The notes: generated from the sequence alone by a model not told the origin. DNA of 64,000 nucleotides from Acidobacteriaceae bacterium (GCA_003134995.1 PLDC01000026.1:110984-174983); one strand, 5' to 3'; counted from the first letter of the stretch, positions 44,850 through 55,592 are shown. Numbers and translations are program-made.

Positions 44850-46673
44850 TTGAGTTTGAGCATTCGCAACATCGCCATCATCGCGCACGTGGACCACGGC
44901 AAGACCACGCTGGTTGACGCCATGCTGCAGCAAAGCGGCACTTTCCGCTCCAACGAGCACCACGTCGAGCGCGTGATGGATTCGAACGAACTGGAGCGCG
45001 AACGCGGCATCACGATTCTGGCCAAGAACACGGCCATCATTTATCACGACGTGAAGATCAACATTGTGGATACGCCCGGCCACAGCGACTTTGGTGGCGA
45101 GGTGGAACGCGCGCTCAAAATGGTCGATGGAGTGATGCTGCTGGTCGACGCCAGCGAAGGTCCGCTGCCGCAGACGCGTTATGTGCTGAGCAAAGCGCTC
45201 GAAGCGAAGCTGCCCCCGATTGTGGTGATTAACAAAATCGACCGGCCGGATGCGCGTCCGCAGGAAGTGCTCAACGAAATCTACGATCTGTTCATCGATC
45301 TCGACGCGCAGGAAGATCAGCTCGACTTTCCAGTTCTGTACACGAACGCGAAACAGGGTACAGCCTCGACGGATATTCAAGGAGGCGGCGAGAATCTTCA
45401 GCCGCTGTTTGAAGCGATCGTGCAGACCATTCCTCTGCCGCAGGGTGATCCGAAAGGGCCGCTGCAAATTCTGGTGGCGAACCTGGATTACAGCGATTAT
45501 CTCGGCCGCCTGGCGATCGCGCGCGTTTTCAACGGCACCATGTTCACCGGCGAAGACGTCGTCATTGCGAAGCTTGACGGGACGATGCACAAGACCAAAA
45601 TCACGAAGCTGTTTTCGTTCTCGGGGCTGAAGCGGACTGACATCACAGAAACGGTGCTTGGCGATATTGTCGCGGTCGCAGGCGTGGAAGGCATCACCAT
45701 CGGCGAAACCATTACGGATGCGGAGAATCCCGCGCCGCTGCCGCCGATCGTGATCGATGAACCGACCATCGCGATGATGTTTACGGTAAACAATTCACCT
45801 TTTGCCGGGCGCGAAGGAACGTATGTAACGTCGCGCAATCTGCGCGAGCGGCTGGCGAAAGAGCTGCTAACAAATGTTTCGCTGCGCGTAGAGGACATGG
45901 AAACTACCGATTCGTTCAAAGTGCTGGGGCGCGGCGAACTGCAACTTTCCATCACCATCGAAATGATGCGGCGCGAAGGTTATGAGCTGATGGTGGGCAA
46001 GCCTGAGATCGTAACCAAACGCATCGATGGCAAACTGATGGAACCAGTCGAAAATCTCACCGTGGACGTTCCGGAAGGTTTCGTGGGCGTGGTGATGGAG
46101 CAGTTGGGGTCGCGCAAGGGCGAAGTCACGAACATGCACAACCATGGCTACGGACGGGTTCGCATCGAGTTCCGCGTGCCCAGCCGCGGTCTGATCGGGC
46201 TGCGCAGCCAGTTGCTCACCGACACGCGCGGCACCATTGTGATGAACTCGCTCTTCGGCGGCTACACCGAATGGCAAGGCGACATTCCACATCGGCCCAC
46301 GGGAGCTTTGATCGCGGATCGCGCCGGCACCTCCACGGCCTACGCGCTGTGGGGACTGCAGGAGCGCGGCGAACTTTTCATCGGTTCCGGCGTGGAACTC
46401 TATGAAGGGATGATCGTCGGAGAGAACGCGAAGGATGACGATCTTGACGTGAATGCGGTACGTGAAAAGAAGCTGACGAACATGCGCGCGTCGACGGCGG
46501 ATGAAGCGATTCGCCTGGTGCCGTTCAGGAATTTGAACCTGGAGCAGGCCATTGAATTCATCTCGGATGATGAGTTCGTGGAGATCACTCCAAAGTCGCT
46601 CCGGCTGCGGAAAAAAGTTCTGCAATCGAATAAGCGCAAGAAGCGCGCAATGGCCACGGTAGAGGAAGGGTAA
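44850..46673 (+). CDS. typA: translational GTPase TypA/BipA
   Basis: 607 residues, the usual length. GTPase motifs AHVDHGKTT (G1), [14 protein letters not shown] (G3) and NKIDRP (G4) are present. EF-G-like domains follow, with [19 protein letters not shown] and the C-terminal TypA-specific domain ([20 protein letters not shown] in part). It binds 70S ribosomes and helps large-subunit assembly under stress and cold. TTG start at 44850 with AAAGGA about 12 bases before; no nearer ATG fits the conserved N-terminus [12 protein letters not shown]. Confidence 0.96.
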   Translation: MSLSIRNIAIIAHVDHGKTTLVDAMLQQSGTFRSNEHHVERVMDSNELERERGITILAKNTAIIYHDVKINIVDTPGHSDFGGEVERALKMVDGVMLLVDASEGPLPQTRYVLSKALEAKLPPIVVINKIDRPDARPQEVLNEIYDLFIDLDAQEDQLDFPVLYTNAKQGTASTDIQGGGENLQPLFEAIVQTIPLPQGDPKGPLQILVANLDYSDYLGRLAIARVFNGTMFTGEDVVIAKLDGTMHKTKITKLFSFSGLKRTDITETVLGDIVAVAGVEGITIGETITDAENPAPLPPIVIDEPTIAMMFTVNNSPFAGREGTYVTSRNLRERLAKELLTNVSLRVEDMETTDSFKVLGRGELQLSITIEMMRREGYELMVGKPEIVTKRIDGKLMEPVENLTVDVPEGFVGVVMEQLGSRKGEVTNMHNHGYGRVRIEFRVPSRGLIGLRSQLLTDTRGTIVMNSLFGGYTEWQGDIPHRPTGALIADRAGTSTAYALWGLQERGELFIGSGVELYEGMIVGENAKDDDLDVNAVREKKLTNMRASTADEAIRLVPFRNLNLEQAIEFISDDEFVEITPKSLRLRKKVLQSNKRKKRAMATVEEG

Positions 46674-46730
46674 GCGACCGACTGCCCGGTACGTTGTCTC
46701 AGCCTTTTAACATGTCCCGCTTGACAAACC

Positions 46731-46739
46731 TGCTATACT
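46731..46739 (+). promoter_or_regulatory. possible extended -10 promoter before the RRM gene
   Basis: TGCTATACT fits an extended -10 element. It would give a 5' leader of about 110 bases before the GTG at 46858. A TTGACA just upstream is only 7 bases away and cannot be its -35. Confidence 0.3.
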
Positions 46740-46857
46740 TCGTGCCGCATTCGACTGTTCGCCAGCTCCGGTCTCGATTTACAGGAAGGTTCCCCCCGAC
46801 CTGCCAGTCCTGCCCCATCGAGCTTGCACTTCGACAGCTCAATGCAGAGGCAGATGC

Positions 46858-47208
46858 GTGAAGAATATTTTTGTCGGCAACTTGAGCTTTAACACATCGG
46901 AAGACGAACTGCGGACGATGTTTGAGCCCTTCGGGCAAGTGGATCGCGTCAGCATCATGACTGACCGCGATACCGGACGCTCGCGCGGCTTCGGCTTTGT
47001 AGAAATGGCCAGCAACGAAGATGGAGAAAAGGCCATCACTGCGCTGAACGGTTCGCAGGTGGGCGGACGCACGCTCAACGTAAATGAGGCGCGCCCGAAA
47101 ACCGAACACGCCGGCGGCGGTGGACGCGACCGCGGCGGACGCGGTGGCGATCGCGGCGGAGACCGTGGTGGCCGCGGTGGCGGCGGCGGTGGTCGAGGCC
47201 GCTACTAA
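46858..47208 (+). CDS. glycine-rich RRM RNA-binding protein
   Basis: 116 residues. One RRM domain with RNP2 NIFVGNLSF and RNP1 RGFGFVEM, then a low-complexity Arg/Gly tail with repeated RGG boxes (about residues 82-116). Such bacterial proteins are often cold-induced RNA chaperones. GTG start with AGAGG ten bases before. It follows typA, another cold/stress translation factor, though with its own likely promoter. Confidence 0.92.
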   Translation: MKNIFVGNLSFNTSEDELRTMFEPFGQVDRVSIMTDRDTGRSRGFGFVEMASNEDGEKAITALNGSQVGGRTLNVNEARPKTEHAGGGGRDRGGRGGDRGGDRGGRGGGGGGRGRY

Positions 47209-47328
47209 TCCTGTAAATTTCAAACGTCTGGATTTCAAACGTCACGGACGATGGCTCTCGCAAAGGCGGGCCGAACTTTGCCGCGCGCATTCGAACGCCT
47301 GCGCAAATCTTCGACCGGACCTTCGCCC

Positions 47329-47347
47329 GCGGATCTTCGCCAAAGAT
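47329..47347. terminator. hairpin after the RRM gene
   Basis: GGATCTT-CGCCA-AAGATCC, 7-bp stem, about 120 bases after the RRM stop and 68 before the tRNA. A direct repeat ATTTCAAACGTC occurs twice just after the RRM stop (near 47217 and 47232). Confidence 0.4.
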
Positions 47348-47414
47348 CCTCACGCATCGAAGGATCCTCACATTGATGCCGCTAACCCACCCATGTAAAC
47401 TAAACTTACCGCGG

Positions 47415-47491
47415 GCGCCCGTAGCTCAGATGGATAGAGCGATTGCCTCCGGAGCAATAGGTCGGGAGTTCGAATCTCTCCGGGCGCACCA
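47415..47491 (+). tRNA. tRNA-Arg (anticodon CCG)
   Basis: 77 nt including an encoded CCA end. Acceptor GCGCCCG pairs with CGGGCGC; the D arm is GCTC/GAGC; the anticodon stem ATTGC/GCAAT encloses loop CTCCGGA with anticodon CCG (reads CGG); the T arm is GGGAG-TTCGAAT-CTCTC with one G-T pair. T-rich sequence follows. Confidence 0.97.
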
Positions 47492-47581
47492 GATTCTTTT
47501 TTCCTTCATCACTTTTTTTCCTGAATCACTTTCAGCGCTACGGCTTCACCTCCCGGCCGGGTGATGCGGATCCCGCTCGCG

Positions 47582-49015
47582 CTATGGGGTGACGCGGAAG
47601 TTCTGGTTGCTGAGCAAGACGACCGTCGGTGTCGTTACTTGCACTCTTCCTGAGGTTGCGCCAGCCGGTACCGTAGCCGTGATCTCGGAACTGGAGACTA
47701 CAGTGAATACTGCCGAGGTGCCGTTGAAAGTAACGCTAGTCGCGCCGGTCAGACCGGTCCCCAGAATCACGACGGACGATCCCACCGCGCCGGAGGTCGT
47801 TTGGGTTTTCACAAATGGACCCAGGCCCATGGAGAGGCTGTAGACAACGCCCTCATTGCTGGTGCCGCCTTCGGCCGTTGTTCCATAGAATGTTCCGTTC
47901 GTATCCTGAATCAATCCTGCTATAGAAACTGCACCGTCGGCGCAACCGCTGGCGGGGCAGAAACTGTAAAGCGAGGTGAACGCGCCAGTGGGACCGATGC
48001 TGAATATTGTGCCGCAGCCTCCGTCACAGAACGTGCTGGCCCCGCCATAGGTTGTCACTCCGTAGAAGTTGCCATCGGTGCCCTGCACCATCCGCGACCA
48101 AGCTCCGTTCCCCTCAGACCCGGTGAAGGAATGCAACGTGGTAAACGTGCCGGTTAAAGTGAGCTTGAAGATCGTGCCGCAACCGCAGATCTGGTTGGCG
48201 CCATGCGCTGCTACCCCGTATAGGTTGCCATCGTTGCGCTGCACCAATCCCCCGACCGGCTCCGCGCCGTCCGTGCAAAGATCCTCATCCGCGCAAAAAG
48301 AGTAAATCGTGGTGAGCGTGCCGCTGGGTGTCATTCTGAAGACGGTGCCCTCGTCGTACGCTCCGCCGGTGTAGGTTGTCCCGTAGAAGTTTCCGTCAGT
48401 GGCCTGGATCATCGCCGGGTAGGGGTAGGCGCCATCCGTGCCATCGACAAAGGTGTGCAGTGTGGTCAATTTGCCGCTGGTGTTGATGTTGAATACGGTC
48501 CCATACCCGTCGCCTCCGTAGAGTGTGAGCCCGTAGAAGTCTCCGTTGCTGCCCAGAACCAAACCCTCTTGGGGATTAACGCCATCGGTGCCATCGAAGC
48601 TGTGCAGTGTGGTTATCGCGCCACCTAATGTCGTCTTGTAGACGACGCCGCAGCCGCCAGTGCAGTCGTGATCGGCACCACCGTAGTTCGCGGTTCCGTA
48701 GAGATTTCCATCGCTACCCTGGATCAGCGCGTTCCAAGGGCTCGATCCATTGGCGCCGTCGAAACTAGTAAGCAGCGTGACCGTGCCGCTGGTTGTCATT
48801 TTGTAGATTGTGCCGACGCCGTTGGCTCCAGCGTAGACCGTGCTGCCGTACAAGTTGCCGTCGGTAGCCTGCACTAGCGCCGCTTGCGAGTTGTTGCCAT
48901 CGGTGCCGTCGAAGCTGTGCAGCGTGGTGAATGTCTGTGCAGGCAGTGTGATTGCGGTTGCTGTCGACAGCAGAAATAAACAGCAGGCCTTTGTCAAAGA
49001 GTTGAACTTCGTCAT
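47582..49015 (-). CDS. GloVer tandem-repeat secreted protein with C-terminal IPT/TIG domain
   Basis: 477 residues. Signal peptide (CCLFLLSTATAITLPAQ), then about eight repeats of roughly 40-45 residues built on TLHSFDGTDG...LVQ..DGNLYGTT.YGG..GTIFK, forming a beta-propeller-like array. The C-terminus is an IPT/TIG Ig-like domain (GAVGSSVVILGTGLTGATSV). Such proteins are exported; no enzyme activity is known. It is divergent from a second GloVer gene 585 bases away. Confidence 0.88.
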   Translation of the reverse strand: MTKFNSLTKACCLFLLSTATAITLPAQTFTTLHSFDGTDGNNSQAALVQATDGNLYGSTVYAGANGVGTIYKMTTSGTVTLLTSFDGANGSSPWNALIQGSDGNLYGTANYGGADHDCTGGCGVVYKTTLGGAITTLHSFDGTDGVNPQEGLVLGSNGDFYGLTLYGGDGYGTVFNINTSGKLTTLHTFVDGTDGAYPYPAMIQATDGNFYGTTYTGGAYDEGTVFRMTPSGTLTTIYSFCADEDLCTDGAEPVGGLVQRNDGNLYGVAAHGANQICGCGTIFKLTLTGTFTTLHSFTGSEGNGAWSRMVQGTDGNFYGVTTYGGASTFCDGGCGTIFSIGPTGAFTSLYSFCPASGCADGAVSIAGLIQDTNGTFYGTTAEGGTSNEGVVYSLSMGLGPFVKTQTTSGAVGSSVVILGTGLTGATSVTFNGTSAVFTVVSSSEITATVPAGATSGRVQVTTPTVVLLSNQNFRVTP

Positions 49016-49600
49016 ATCGTTTTTGTCTCCGTGCCGCAGCGGCGGCCTTCAGTGCCATATGGGACGAGCGCTTCAGCCCGAGAACCGCTGAGGCGCTGGA
49101 ATTGGTCTGGGATCTGGATTGCAAATCGTGAATCGGAGTGATTGCAGCTTGCAGCGGAGGCAATGCTGCCAGCGGCAACCACCACCATCTCTCTCTGCGA
49201 TGGAATTAACCGCGGCCAGGTTGGGGACGAGCAGAAATCCTCGGCGCTTCACGACGGCTTCTCCCACAAGGAAATCCAAGATGTTAGGTCTTGGTAAATC
49301 GGGGCCCGTGGTGCGAACACCCGTCCTTGGGGGAAAGAACGTCCGGGAGAATCCTACACCTCGCCCGCTGACTGCGTAAGATGAAAATTCTTGCATGCTC
49401 GACGAACATTTTGAAAAGCAAACAGAACTGGGATCTGTTCGGACCCAACTGCAGACTGCCGGCAAGACTCGAAGTCGGACGCTACCCCCCCACCTTCGTG
49501 GCGGTTTCATTTGTGGCCGAGCATGCTAGTGTAATGCCGATCTTTTTCTTTGGCGAGCTCCCCTACCCTGCTCCCGCGATCTCTTCGAGGTTCGATCCCT
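49016..49600. other. long divergent intergenic region
   Basis: 585 bases between the two GloVer genes. Several frames stay open on both strands but none has convincing composition, start or homology by eye. Promoters of both genes must lie here; I see no clear operator or RNA. Confidence 0.4.
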
Positions 49601-50821
49601 ATGAGACGAGAGAAACCACTTTCCAGCCTTCCGCTCGTGTTGGCAATCGCTACGATGAATCTACTGTGGATAACCACTGCCGGGGCGCAAACCGGATCGA
49701 CGCTTTACAACTTTACCGGAGCGAGCGACGGCGGGAATCCGCTGTCGAACCTGGTGATGATTGGGGAGCATCTGTATGGCACGACCTTTGTCGGGGGCGC
49801 GTACGGCGCGGGGGACGTATTTGAGTTGAGCAATGAGGGTGACGGCACGTGGAAAGAAAAGGTGCTGTACAGTTTCACGGGCGGACTGGATGGAGCGAAT
49901 CCTTATTACGCTGGTGTGGTCTACGATGGGGTCGGGAACCTGTATGGGACCACAGTGGGTGGGGGAACGTTTGGATTAGGAACCGTATTTGAGTTGAGTC
50001 CGACGGACGCTGGCTGGATTGAGAGTGTGCTTTATAGCTTTGCGGGCGGGAATGATGGAGCTTCGCCTTACGCTGGCGTGATATTCGATGTCGCGGGCGG
50101 AATGTACGGGACGACTTTCGCTGGAGGGTCTTATGGCTACGGTACGGTATTCCGGTTGAGCCCGAGCCGCACCGGTCAATGGAGCGAACATGTAATTCTC
50201 CCATTCGACGGGAGCAACGGATCTGGTCCGTTGGGCGGACTGGTCTCTAACGGTGCAAACCTCTACGGAGTGACCGAGGGCGGCGGCAAATACAACGCGG
50301 GCGTCGCTTATGAATTGGTCCCGAACGGGTCGGGCGGTTGGACGCAGAGCATTCTGCATAGTTTCGGCGAGGGGAGCGATGGCATTTATCCGTATGCGGA
50401 GGTGCTGGCGCTGGACGAACGCGGAAATCTTTATGGCACGACTTCAGCCGGCGGCGTGCTTCAGGCAGGGACCGTTTTCAAGCTATCGCAGAATGCATCG
50501 GGCTCGTGGGGTGAGGTTGTGCTGTATAGCTTTGATGGCGCGGTCGCGGGCAATCCTGACAGCGGGGTAATTATTGACGGGAAAGCAAATCTCTACGGAA
50601 CCTGCGCGAATGGAAACGGCGAGACCACGGTGGGTTCTGTGTTTGAGTTAAGTCCACAGCCGGACGGCAAGTGGAACAACCGCAATCTGCTTATGTTTAC
50701 CCAGGGAAACGGCGAGTTTCCTGAGTCGCCTGTCCTGCGAGATGCTTATGGGAATCTCTACGGCACGACGTTGCTGGGCGGAGCGTCGAACAACGGAGTT
50801 GTATACGAAGTCACGCCGTAG
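49601..50821 (+). CDS. GloVer tandem-repeat secreted protein
   Basis: About 406 residues. Signal peptide (SLPLVLAIATMNLLWITTAGAQ) and about nine GloVer repeats (e.g. VLYSFTGGLDGANPYYAGVV, GNLYGTTVGGGTFGLGTVFE), without the IPT domain of its divergent neighbour. ATG 49601 is chosen because GAGG lies about ten bases upstream and it opens the signal peptide; an upstream start at 49550 would add 17 residues. Likely a surface or secreted structural protein. Confidence 0.87.
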   Translation: MRREKPLSSLPLVLAIATMNLLWITTAGAQTGSTLYNFTGASDGGNPLSNLVMIGEHLYGTTFVGGAYGAGDVFELSNEGDGTWKEKVLYSFTGGLDGANPYYAGVVYDGVGNLYGTTVGGGTFGLGTVFELSPTDAGWIESVLYSFAGGNDGASPYAGVIFDVAGGMYGTTFAGGSYGYGTVFRLSPSRTGQWSEHVILPFDGSNGSGPLGGLVSNGANLYGVTEGGGKYNAGVAYELVPNGSGGWTQSILHSFGEGSDGIYPYAEVLALDERGNLYGTTSAGGVLQAGTVFKLSQNASGSWGEVVLYSFDGAVAGNPDSGVIIDGKANLYGTCANGNGETTVGSVFELSPQPDGKWNNRNLLMFTQGNGEFPESPVLRDAYGNLYGTTLLGGASNNGVVYEVTP

Positions 50822-50829
50822 CTGAAAAC

Positions 50830-52035
50830 TCAAAGCGCGGCCAGGCGGCGTTGCACGAATAGAAAGTAGAGAGCCAGAAGAATAAGCAGAATTCCATTCA
50901 CGCCAACTACTACCGGCGCGGTGAAGATGGGGACGAGCCATCCCGATAGCAGATTGCCCATGGGCATGCCGCCGCGGAAGGCGAAGTTGTAGACGCTCAT
51001 CACGCGGCCGCGCATTTCGTTGGTGGTGATTAACTGCACCAGCGAATTCACCGTGGCGAAAACCGCCATCATTGATGCACCCACCAAAACCAGAATTGCG
51101 CCGCTGAATGGCAGCGACTTGGAAAAAGCGAATGCGGAGATCCCCGCGCCCAGACAGATGAGCGCTCCGAGGGCGATGAGACCTTTTCTTTTCATATTGC
51201 CCGCGCCGGCGATCGTCAGTGAACCGAGAATCGAGCCGAGTCCCATGAGCGCGAGCAGATTGCCGTAGGTTTCAGGGCCGCGATGGAAGATGTCTTTCAC
51301 GAACACAGGAATGTAGGTACGCATGGGCATGCCGAGCGCGGTCATGCAAAAGGCCAGCACGATCAGCGCTTCCATGGAAACCTGCTTACGCGCGAACTGA
51401 ATTCCCTGCTTCAGGCTGTTGTACATCGTCTCCGAGGTCTTCAGTGGCAGGAAGCGGGCGGTGATGACCGAGAGCGAGATGATGGGAGCGAGGAAGGACA
51501 ACGCGTTCAGGCCGAAGCACCACGTCTCTCCAAGCTTCGCCAGCGCCTGACCAGCGAGCGCCGGCCCCACCATAACTGCCACGTTGAACTGAATCGAATT
51601 CAGCGCGATGGCGTTCGGCATGTCGTCTTTCTCAACCAGCGTGGGAATCAGCGCCTGATACGCGGGGCCGCCGAAGGCTTGCGCGAAACCCGAAATAAAA
51701 GAAAGACAGAGAATGTGCCAAACGTGGACCACGCCGGTAGCCACAAGAATTGTGAGAATGCCGGCCGTCGCCATCTGGACATATTGCGAGCCGAGCAGAA
51801 TCTTGCGGCGCTCCACGCGATCGGCCACGACGCCGCCAATCAGCGAAAACAGAAAGATAGGAATGCCGCCGAGAAACTGATCCAGCGCCAACAGGAATGC
51901 CGAATGGCTGAGCCGGTAGATCAGCCACCCCTGAGCGACGATCTGCATCCAGGTGCCGATGCTCGAGGTGCAGGCGCCGAACCACATCAGGCGAAAATCG
52001 CGGTATTTAAAAGCTTTAAATACCCGGCCGATCAA
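50830..52035 (-). CDS. MFS exporter (EntS-like, MFS_3)
   Basis: 401 residues with about 12 helices. It opens FKAFKYRDFRLMWFGACTSSIG, typical of the enterobactin-exporter EntS group, and has the loop motif GGVVADRVERRKILL between helices 2 and 3. Substrate unknown. It converges on the GloVer gene, whose stop lies only 8 bases from its own, leaving no room for a terminator. Confidence 0.9.
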   Translation of the reverse strand: MIGRVFKAFKYRDFRLMWFGACTSSIGTWMQIVAQGWLIYRLSHSAFLLALDQFLGGIPIFLFSLIGGVVADRVERRKILLGSQYVQMATAGILTILVATGVVHVWHILCLSFISGFAQAFGGPAYQALIPTLVEKDDMPNAIALNSIQFNVAVMVGPALAGQALAKLGETWCFGLNALSFLAPIISLSVITARFLPLKTSETMYNSLKQGIQFARKQVSMEALIVLAFCMTALGMPMRTYIPVFVKDIFHRGPETYGNLLALMGLGSILGSLTIAGAGNMKRKGLIALGALICLGAGISAFAFSKSLPFSGAILVLVGASMMAVFATVNSLVQLITTNEMRGRVMSVYNFAFRGGMPMGNLLSGWLVPIFTAPVVVGVNGILLILLALYFLFVQRRLAAL

Positions 52036-52304
52036 GTCAGCGTCTCCATATGCCCTTGCAAAAGCCTAACATGCCGCTTCGATACATTCGTGGTGCGCGA
52101 CAATCCTGGCCGGTTCGCTTTTCTTTGGACGTCCCACGAAGAGATTCGTTTTCCGCTGCATTGACAGGCCTTCGTGAGCAGCCCGGAATGCCTGCCGATG
52201 TCGAGTTCCAGGTTCTACGCAGCTTGGTAGTAGAGGTGACGGTGCTGCTATTTTGGACGACTTCACAGTTGCACTATTATTAAGTGATGGAGCCAGGAGC
52301 CAGG
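52036..52304. other. divergent promoter region of MFS and Oar genes
   Basis: About 270 bases. Apart from an AT-rich patch (TTGCACTATTATTAAG near 52270) just before the Oar start, nothing recognisable is present. Confidence 0.3.
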
Positions 52305-55300
52305 ATGATACAGGCATTCACCGTTCGATCGATTTACGAAATGCTGCGCGCAGCCAGGCGACTGGCTCTCTGCGCCGTATTGATGGTGTTAGCAAATTGC
52401 ATATTGCTCTACGCGCAGAATCTGGTTTTGACAGGAGCGCTTAGTGGGCGCGTCACGGATAAAAGTGGCGCGGTGGTTCCGGGAGCGTCGGTTGTTGTAA
52501 GGAACCTTGGAACTGGCGTAACCCAATCTGCTGAGGCAAACCATGCCGGACTGTACCGGTTCCCAGCGCTTATGCCGGGCACGTATTCCGTCACTGCAAG
52601 TGTCAAAGGTTTTCGCGATGTGCAGGCCCTGGTGCGGGTGCAGGTAGGAAATACGACGGTACAGGACGTCCGACTGCAGGTGGGCGCCAGTGCCGACACA
52701 GTGAGAGTAACCGCAACCACGCCGCTGCTGCGGCCAGAGGAGTCTTCCGCCAGCACGGTGATTGATCGGTCCCTCATCGAAGAATTGCCACTCAACGGAC
52801 GAAAGTACACCAACTTTATGGTGCTTACGCCGAATACCAGCTATGACGGCGACACCGGCCTGGTGAGCGTCGCCGGACAACAGGGTGGCGAGGATTCGGG
52901 ATATGCCAATGGAAATGGGTCGAACGCCTTCACGGTCGACGGGTCGAATGCAACCAACAGCTATTTCGCCGACATTGTAGGCCGTAATCGCATCCCGTAT
53001 CTGTATGGCGAAAATGTGATTCAGGAGTTTCAAGTCGCGGTAAGCCCGTACACGGCGGTCTATGGCGGGGGAGCAGGTTTTGTGAATGCGGTGACCCGGT
53101 CGGGTGGCAACGCGTTCCACGGCAGTGCGTTCTATTACAACCGGAACTCCGCGACTGGAGCCAACGACGCCCTCGATAACGCCGCCGGTAATCCGAAACC
53201 GGAAGATGCTTTGCAGCAATTCGGCGCCGGGGTGGGCGGACCGATCCGGCAGGATCGCTTATGGTTTTTTGTGGATTATGAGCAGCAACTGCGGAACAAT
53301 CCGATTCCCGTGATTAACTCGGCGTTGGCAACCACGCCGGAGAATTTGTCTTCTTTCTTGTTGGCTAATTTTGGCATTCCCGCCGGCACGATTCTGCCTG
53401 TGCCTAACGGTCCCCTGCCGGTGCCGGGCAACGACACCGCACCTGATCCGACCAATCCGGTATATCTGCAGCAAGTGTCGAACACGATCAACGCGCTGAA
53501 TTCCAATCTCGGACTCAAAGCAAGAAAGGGCAACGATTGGGTGATTACGCCCCGGCTCGACTACCAGGCGAGTCCCCATGACAGCTTGTTCCTCAGCTTG
53601 AATTTGAATCGGTTCAATTCTCCCGGAGGCGTCATCCTTGACCCGACCGTGGGCAACTATGGGACGCAGACGCTGGCGAACGCCTACGTACATACGTTCC
53701 AGGCCAGCCTGGGATGGACTCACGCATTCTCCTCAACATTGCTGAATGAATTTCACGTGAGCACGTCGACGGACAACGAGATCTCAACCCCGACCGGGAC
53801 GGCTGGAAACACTCCGACAATCGTACTGGATAGTCCGGCGGCGTTCATTCTGGGCAACGCTCCTTTCTCCGTGGGGAGGGTTTTTGAAAGGCAGTACTCC
53901 GTGGCCGACCGCGTGGACTACGTGATGGGGAAACACACGTTGCAATTGGGCTTCGATTTTAATCGCGCATGGGATGCGGACACCAATGATGGTGGCGCGG
54001 ATCCGAACGAGGCTATCGATTTCGGGTCGCCGCTGGGCCTGTACGAATTTCCCAACCTGGAGGCCTTTGCCCTCGGCGAATACATCAACTTCAGTCAGGC
54101 CGCCGGAAACCCGACGTTCTCTTTTGCGGTTCCTTATTACGGATTCTACGTACAGGATACTTACCGGGCTTTGCCGAACCTGACGCTGGAAATGGGCTTG
54201 CGCGAGGACTTTCAGGTTTACCCGCAACCGGCGGAGAATCCGGCCTTCCCGCTCACCGGGCAATATCCGAATCAGTTTCTACGCCTGGCTCCGCGCTTCG
54301 GATTTGCCTGGCAGCCTGCATCGAAAACAGTGGTGCGCGGAGGATTCGGCATGTTCTATACCAACATGAACGGGCTGAACTACCGCAACGCGGTGGTCTC
54401 GAACGGATTGCTGTCGCAGCAGTCGGAGGCAAACGCCAGTTACACCTCGGGCGCGCCGAACCAGCAAGCACCTACGTTTCCGAATATTCTCCCAAGTGAT
54501 TCTCCGCTGTTCTCTGCCTCCCCGGACATTTCGCTGGTCGCTCCGCAGTTCAGGGTGCCCTACATTATGCAGGCGAGTTTGCAGATTGAGCGCGAGATTT
54601 TCGAGAACACAACTCTGAGCATCGGCACCATGTTTAATCACGGAGTGCACATTATTTCCGGCAGCGCCTATGACGTGAACCTGGAGCCGTTGCAAGGCAC
54701 AACCACGTACGTCGTTTGTCCTCCTAGCACGGCCGCGACCGCACAGTCCTGCAGCGGCCAAACGATTGTCCTGCCGAACATGGATAGCGGCCTGCTCACC
54801 GACGGTCTCATCAATTCGCAACTCGGCCAGATCCAGGAACTTATCAGCCCTGCACAAAACTATTACAACTCCTTCTTCGTGCAATTGCAGCGCCGCATGT
54901 CACGAGGCCTGTCGCTGCAAGTGGCGTATACGTTCGCCAAGAGCATCATGCTCGATGGCATGGACTTCAACAATCAGTTTGATTTCAGCAATACTCACGC
55001 TCCATCGCTGCTCGATCAGCGCCACCGAATTACTTTTGCCGGCGTCTATCGGCCCGGACTGGAAAAACTCACCAGTTCGGACGCTGGGCGCAAGGTCCTC
55101 TCTGGCTGGACGCTGAGCAGCGTCATGGAGTTTTCTTCCGGCCGTCCCTATGCAGGGCTTCTGGCCCCCGCGTCCAGCGGTGACAACCTGAATGACACCG
55201 CCTTCAACCAGGACACTGCGAATACTGCGGGGGGCATTAATGGCGCCGGCCCCACTCCGGGCATTGGCATTAATTCTTTCTACGGTCCATGGCTGGAGAG

Positions 55301-55592
55301 GATCGACGTCGGCCTGGCGCGCAATTTTCGAATCAGGGAGGGCAAGCAACTGCAATTACAAGCGCAGGCATTTAATTTGTTTAATCACGCGAACTACTAT
55401 GTACAGAACGGTGACGGCATCAATCAACTGCAATACAACCCGGTCGGGTCAAACTGCGGGGACGGCGCTACGCTGAACCAGACCTGCTATCTGGTGCCGA
55501 ACTCGGGTGCCGGCAACTTCGGACAATTGCAGGAAATCAGCCCGAACGGACTTCCTCGCGTGCTGCAGTTTTCCGCGCGATTCGCGTTCTAG
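52305..55592 (+). CDS. Oar-like TonB-dependent outer membrane receptor
   Basis: About 1095 residues. Signal peptide (LALCAVLMVLANCILLYAQ), carboxypeptidase-regulatory domain (ALSGRVTDKSGAVVPGASVV), plug (EELPLNGRKYTNFMVLTPN; NGSNAFTVDGSNATNS) and beta-barrel ending in aromatic FSARFAF. ATG 52305 is preferred: AGGAG lies about six bases before it; GTG/ATG at 52284/52287 would add seven residues. Paralogous in layout to the receptor at 33930-37715 but only distantly similar. Ligand unknown. Confidence 0.92.
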   Translation: MIQAFTVRSIYEMLRAARRLALCAVLMVLANCILLYAQNLVLTGALSGRVTDKSGAVVPGASVVVRNLGTGVTQSAEANHAGLYRFPALMPGTYSVTASVKGFRDVQALVRVQVGNTTVQDVRLQVGASADTVRVTATTPLLRPEESSASTVIDRSLIEELPLNGRKYTNFMVLTPNTSYDGDTGLVSVAGQQGGEDSGYANGNGSNAFTVDGSNATNSYFADIVGRNRIPYLYGENVIQEFQVAVSPYTAVYGGGAGFVNAVTRSGGNAFHGSAFYYNRNSATGANDALDNAAGNPKPEDALQQFGAGVGGPIRQDRLWFFVDYEQQLRNNPIPVINSALATTPENLSSFLLANFGIPAGTILPVPNGPLPVPGNDTAPDPTNPVYLQQVSNTINALNSNLGLKARKGNDWVITPRLDYQASPHDSLFLSLNLNRFNSPGGVILDPTVGNYGTQTLANAYVHTFQASLGWTHAFSSTLLNEFHVSTSTDNEISTPTGTAGNTPTIVLDSPAAFILGNAPFSVGRVFERQYSVADRVDYVMGKHTLQLGFDFNRAWDADTNDGGADPNEAIDFGSPLGLYEFPNLEAFALGEYINFSQAAGNPTFSFAVPYYGFYVQDTYRALPNLTLEMGLREDFQVYPQPAENPAFPLTGQYPNQFLRLAPRFGFAWQPASKTVVRGGFGMFYTNMNGLNYRNAVVSNGLLSQQSEANASYTSGAPNQQAPTFPNILPSDSPLFSASPDISLVAPQFRVPYIMQASLQIEREIFENTTLSIGTMFNHGVHIISGSAYDVNLEPLQGTTTYVVCPPSTAATAQSCSGQTIVLPNMDSGLLTDGLINSQLGQIQELISPAQNYYNSFFVQLQRRMSRGLSLQVAYTFAKSIMLDGMDFNNQFDFSNTHAPSLLDQRHRITFAGVYRPGLEKLTSSDAGRKVLSGWTLSSVMEFSSGRPYAGLLAPASSGDNLNDTAFNQDTANTAGGINGAGPTPGIGINSFYGPWLERIDVGLARNFRIREGKQLQLQAQAFNLFNHANYYVQNGDGINQLQYNPVGSNCGDGATLNQTCYLVPNSGAGNFGQLQEISPNGLPRVLQFSARFAF

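Noticed and set aside
46721..46739. TTGACA and TATACT as a sigma-70 promoter pair
   Set aside because: Only 7 bases separate them; the -10 may act alone as an extended element, which is how I list it.
49073..49510. 145-codon minus-strand frame between the GloVer genes
   Set aside because: No start context, no domain, and composition typical of non-coding GC-rich DNA; other frames are equally open there.
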